Shown here piece by piece: positions 61,681 to 64,000 of a DNA stretch of 64,000 nt. A program made the position numbers and the translations under genes. The DNA is from Variovorax paradoxus (GTDB lineage Bacteria > Pseudomonadota > Gammaproteobacteria > Burkholderiales > Burkholderiaceae_C), in contig NZ_JAGGNW010000010.1 in NCBI RefSeq assembly GCF_018614875.1, forward strand, positions 62,001 to 126,000, in the 5' to 3' direction. A model generated the notes under the pieces. It did no database searches. It was not told where the DNA came from and was given only the letters and a program-made list of their open reading frames with translations. Position 1 is the stretch's first letter. The number at the start of each line of letters is the position of its first letter.

Positions 61681-62587
61681 ACTTGAGCCGGATGATCAGG
61701 CTCGACGTATCCCAGCGCCGGCCGCCGGCCTGCTGCACGTCGGCATAGAACTGGTCGACCAGCGCCGTCACCGGCACGCGCGCGCCGTTGCGCTTGGCCT
61801 CGTCGAGCACCAGGCCCAGGTCCTTGCGCATCCAGTCGACGGCAAAGCCATAGTCGAACTTGCCGTCGATCATGGTCTTGCCGCGGTTGTCCATCTGCCA
61901 GCTCTGGGCGGCGCCCTTGCCGATCACGTCGAGCACCAGCTTCATGTCGAGGCCGGCGCGCTGGCCGAAGGCAATGGCTTCGGAGAGGCCCTGCACCAGG
62001 CCCGCGATGGCGATCTGGTTGACCATTTTTGCCAGCTGGCCGGCGCCGCTCGCGCCCAGCAGCGTGACGGCGCGCGAGAAGGCGGCCAGCACCGGCTTGA
62101 CGCGTTCGAAGCTCGTCTTGTCGCCGCCGCACATCACGGTGAGCGCGCCGTTCTGCGCGCCGGCCTGGCCGCCGGACACCGGCGCGTCGATGAACTGCAG
62201 TCCGGCCGACGACGCCGCATTCGACAGTTCGCGCGCCACGTCGGCCGAAGCGGTGGTGTGGTCGACGAACACGCTGCCTTTCTTCATGCCCGCGAAGGCG
62301 CCGTTCGGGCCCAGCACCACGGCGCGCAGGTCGTCGTCGTTGCCCACGCAGCTGAACACGATGTCGGCGCCCGTTGCCGCTTCGCGCGGGGTTGTGGCAT
62401 GGCGGCCGGGTGGGCCGAATTCGGCGACCCAGGCCTCGGCCTTGGCCGGCGTGCGGTTGTAGACCGTGACCTTGTGGCCGGCCTTGGCCAGGTGCCCGGC
62501 CATCGGGCTGCCCATGACGCCAAGGCCCAGGAAGGCCACCGTCCGGACGGGGGTGGATTCGTAGGTTCGGGGGTTGATGCTGCTCAT
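61679..62587 (-). CDS. 3-hydroxyisobutyrate dehydrogenase family NAD(P)-dependent oxidoreductase
   Basis: A 302-residue beta-hydroxyacid dehydrogenase. The N-terminal Rossmann motif is FLGLGVMGSPMAGHLAKAGH, then FIDAPVSGGQAGAQNGALTVMCGG (substrate-binding block) and the catalytic Lys in GQLAKMVNQI. Family members reduce or oxidise 3-hydroxyisobutyrate, tartronate semialdehyde or glyoxylate/succinic semialdehyde; the exact substrate cannot be read from sequence. A roughly 15-residue polar N-terminal extension is present. The gene stands alone between a terminator and a repeat. Confidence 0.88.
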   Translation of the reverse strand: MSSINPRTYESTPVRTVAFLGLGVMGSPMAGHLAKAGHKVTVYNRTPAKAEAWVAEFGPPGRHATTPREAATGADIVFSCVGNDDDLRAVVLGPNGAFAGMKKGSVFVDHTTASADVARELSNAASSAGLQFIDAPVSGGQAGAQNGALTVMCGGDKTSFERVKPVLAAFSRAVTLLGASGAGQLAKMVNQIAIAGLVQGLSEAIAFGQRAGLDMKLVLDVIGKGAAQSWQMDNRGKTMIDGKFDYGFAVDWMRKDLGLVLDEAKRNGARVPVTALVDQFYADVQQAGGRRWDTSSLIIRLK

Positions 62588-62670
62588 GGGCGAGAGCTTA
62601 AAGCCATTGCGACGCCTGCGTCACGTGCAGATGGCGACGCATGAACCGCAAGCAGCTCATTCCAGCGCAC

Positions 62671-62745
62671 CCGCGGAACCGGCTTTGCCGGGCCGCTGGG
62701 TGTGCCCCCCAGTGGGGGGAGGCGCCGAAGGCGCGTCGGGGGGCG
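62671..62745. repeat. GC-rich dispersed repeat downstream of pilU
   Basis: Begins CCGCGGAACCGGCTTTGCCG (with the small palindrome CCGGC-TTT-GCCGG) and continues into C-run/G-run palindromes. The same head occurs at 63960, on the other side of pilU, in the same orientation. It could form a terminator for pilU. Confidence 0.65.
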
Positions 62746-62746
62746 T

Positions 62747-63883
62747 CTATACGATCGCGAAATGCTCCGTACCCGCGGAAAGATCCGTGCTGCGCGCGCG
62801 CTGGCTGTTGAGCTTGATCTGCAGCCGCAGGTCATTGGCCGAGTCGGCGTTGCGGATGGCGTCCTCGAAGGTGATCGAGTGGCTCTCGAACAGGTCGAAC
62901 AGCGCCTGGTCGAAGGTCTGCATGCCCAGGTTGCGGCTCTTCTTCATGATCTCCTTGATCTCGCCCACTTCGCCCTTGAAGATCAGGTCGGAAATGAGCG
63001 GCGTGTTCAGCAGCACTTCCACCGCCGCCACGCGGCCCTGGCCGTCCTCGGTGGGCACCAGGCGCTGCGAGATCAGCGAGCGCAGGTTCAGCGACAGGTC
63101 CATCAGCAACTGGGCGCGGCGTTCCTCGGGGAAGAAGTTGATGATCCGGTCCAGCGCCTGGTTGGCGCTGTTGGCGTGCAGCGTGGCCATGCAGAGGTGG
63201 CCGGTTTCGGCAAAAGCCACCGCATGCTCCATGGTCTCGCGGTCGCGGATTTCGCCCATCAGGATCACGTCGGGCGCCTGGCGCAGCGTGTTCTTGAGCG
63301 CGGCTTCCCAGCTGTCGGTGTCGATGCCCACTTCGCGCTGCGTCACCACGCAGTTCTTGTGCGGATGCACGAACTCGACCGGGTCTTCCACCGTGACGAT
63401 GTGGCCGTAGGAGTTCTCGTTGCGCCAGTCGACCATGGCCGCCAGCGTGGTCGACTTGCCCGAGCCCGTGGCGCCCACCAGGATGGTGAGGCCGCGCTTG
63501 GTCATCGACACGTCCTTCAGCACCTGCGGCATGCCCAGGCCGTCGATGGTCGGCAGCTTGGCCGGGATGGTCCGCAGCACCATGCCGACCTTGCCCTGCT
63601 GCACGAACGCGTTCACGCGGAAGCGGCCGATGCCGGTGGGCGAGATCGCGAAATTGCACTCCTTGGTGCGCTCGAACTCGGCCGTCTGGCGGTCGTTCAT
63701 GACCGAGCGCGTGAGCGCCAGTGTGTGCTGCGCCCCCAGCGGCTGCTGCGACACCTTGGTGACCTTGCCGTCGACCTTGATCGCGGGCGGGAAGTCGGCG
63801 GTGATGAACAAGTCGCTGCCGCTGCGGCTCACCATGAGCTTGAGCAGGTCGTTGATGAACTGGCTGGCTTGATCGCGTTCCAT
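62747..63883 (-). CDS. pilU: Type IV pilus twitching-motility ATPase PilU
   Basis: A 378-residue hexameric ATPase of the PilT/PilU family that helps power pilus retraction at the inner membrane. The N-terminal domain has GSDLFITADFPPAIKVDGKV. Walker A is GATGSGKS (137-144). The Asp-box region is IVTVEDPVEFVH, Walker B is VILMGEIRDRET, and the His box is HLCMATLHANSANQALDRI. NFFPEERRAQLLMDLSLNLR and a C-terminus longer than PilT fit PilU. pilT, usually adjacent, would lie beyond the window. Repeats flank the gene on both sides. Confidence 0.93.
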   Translation of the reverse strand: MERDQASQFINDLLKLMVSRSGSDLFITADFPPAIKVDGKVTKVSQQPLGAQHTLALTRSVMNDRQTAEFERTKECNFAISPTGIGRFRVNAFVQQGKVGMVLRTIPAKLPTIDGLGMPQVLKDVSMTKRGLTILVGATGSGKSTTLAAMVDWRNENSYGHIVTVEDPVEFVHPHKNCVVTQREVGIDTDSWEAALKNTLRQAPDVILMGEIRDRETMEHAVAFAETGHLCMATLHANSANQALDRIINFFPEERRAQLLMDLSLNLRSLISQRLVPTEDGQGRVAAVEVLLNTPLISDLIFKGEVGEIKEIMKKSRNLGMQTFDQALFDLFESHSITFEDAIRNADSANDLRLQIKLNSQRARSTDLSAGTEHFAIV

Positions 63884-63959
63884 ATTGCGACTCCTGTTTC
63901 AGTGTGCCGAGGTCGTTGGACCAGCGCGGCGGTAAGAGGTTATTCCCATTCGTGAAACA

Positions 63960-64000
63960 CCGCGGAACCGGCTTTGCCGGGCCGCTGGTGTTGCCCCCGG
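63960..64000. repeat. GC-rich dispersed repeat upstream of pilU (cut by window end)
   Basis: CGCGGAACCGGCTTTGCCGG followed by GCCGCTGG and C-runs, matching the head of the repeat at 62671. The rest lies outside the window. Confidence 0.65.

Overview
The window is about 64 kb of high-GC DNA with densely packed operons. Its content and gene order fit a Comamonadaceae betaproteobacterium, most likely Variovorax or a close relative. Supporting signs are several orphan Bug/TctC binding proteins, the rsmI-yraN-SIS-dolP order, a PilU-type ATPase, and dispersed GC-rich palindromic repeats. No database search was run; the assignment rests on protein recognition.

1-6.3 kb holds the end of an Lhr-type DNA-repair helicase and its partner nuclease gene pdeM, separated by a trxC-type thioredoxin on the other strand. 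A lemA operon with two TPM-domain proteins and a Rossmann-fold protein follow.

6.3-19 kb is a nucleobase block. It contains a BMP-type (nucleoside-family) ABC importer with an isochorismatase-like hydrolase and a VOC protein, a 2-oxoglutarate/Fe(II) oxygenase, a RutR-type TetR regulator, and the complete rutABCDEF operon for uracil degradation. The rut operon and the oxygenase gene each carry a near-identical RutR-type operator and a well-formed sigma-54 promoter. They also share a 25-nt dyad farther upstream. This suggests that the oxygenase, and perhaps the importer, belongs to the same nitrogen-scavenging regulon. The uracil permease rutG is absent here.

19-28.7 kb carries a SnoaL-like protein, a YheT-type hydrolase, a conserved hypothetical protein, a membrane-anchored cytochrome c, and an AcrAB-OprM-type RND efflux operon. 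That operon is divergent from its TetR repressor, with a recognisable AcrR-type operator between them.

28.7-32.2 kb is a collapsed genomic island next to a tRNA-Arg gene. A P4-type integrase is fused in frame to the tail of an apparent ABC three-component (ABC-3C) conflict-system effector. An intact ABC-3C middle component follows, and then an ATPase N-terminus fused in frame to the body of a Bug binding protein.

32.2-39 kb is a LysR-controlled sugar-acid operon: Bug protein, PdxA-like dehydrogenase, enolase-superfamily dehydratase, UxaA-family dehydratase and DapA-family lyase. 39-51 kb is a type I secretion locus with a 2889-residue RTX/VCBS protein containing 16 near-identical repeats of about 108 residues, plus its ABC exporter and HlyD adaptor. 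51-58.8 kb has an RpiR regulator, an M20 peptidase, another Bug protein, a second 2OG oxygenase overlapping a ThiY-like binding protein, a LysR regulator, an azoreductase and a GST. 58.8-64 kb has rsmI, yraN, a SIS-domain protein, dolP, a 3-hydroxyisobutyrate-dehydrogenase-family gene and pilU, with pilU flanked by two copies of a GC-rich repeat.
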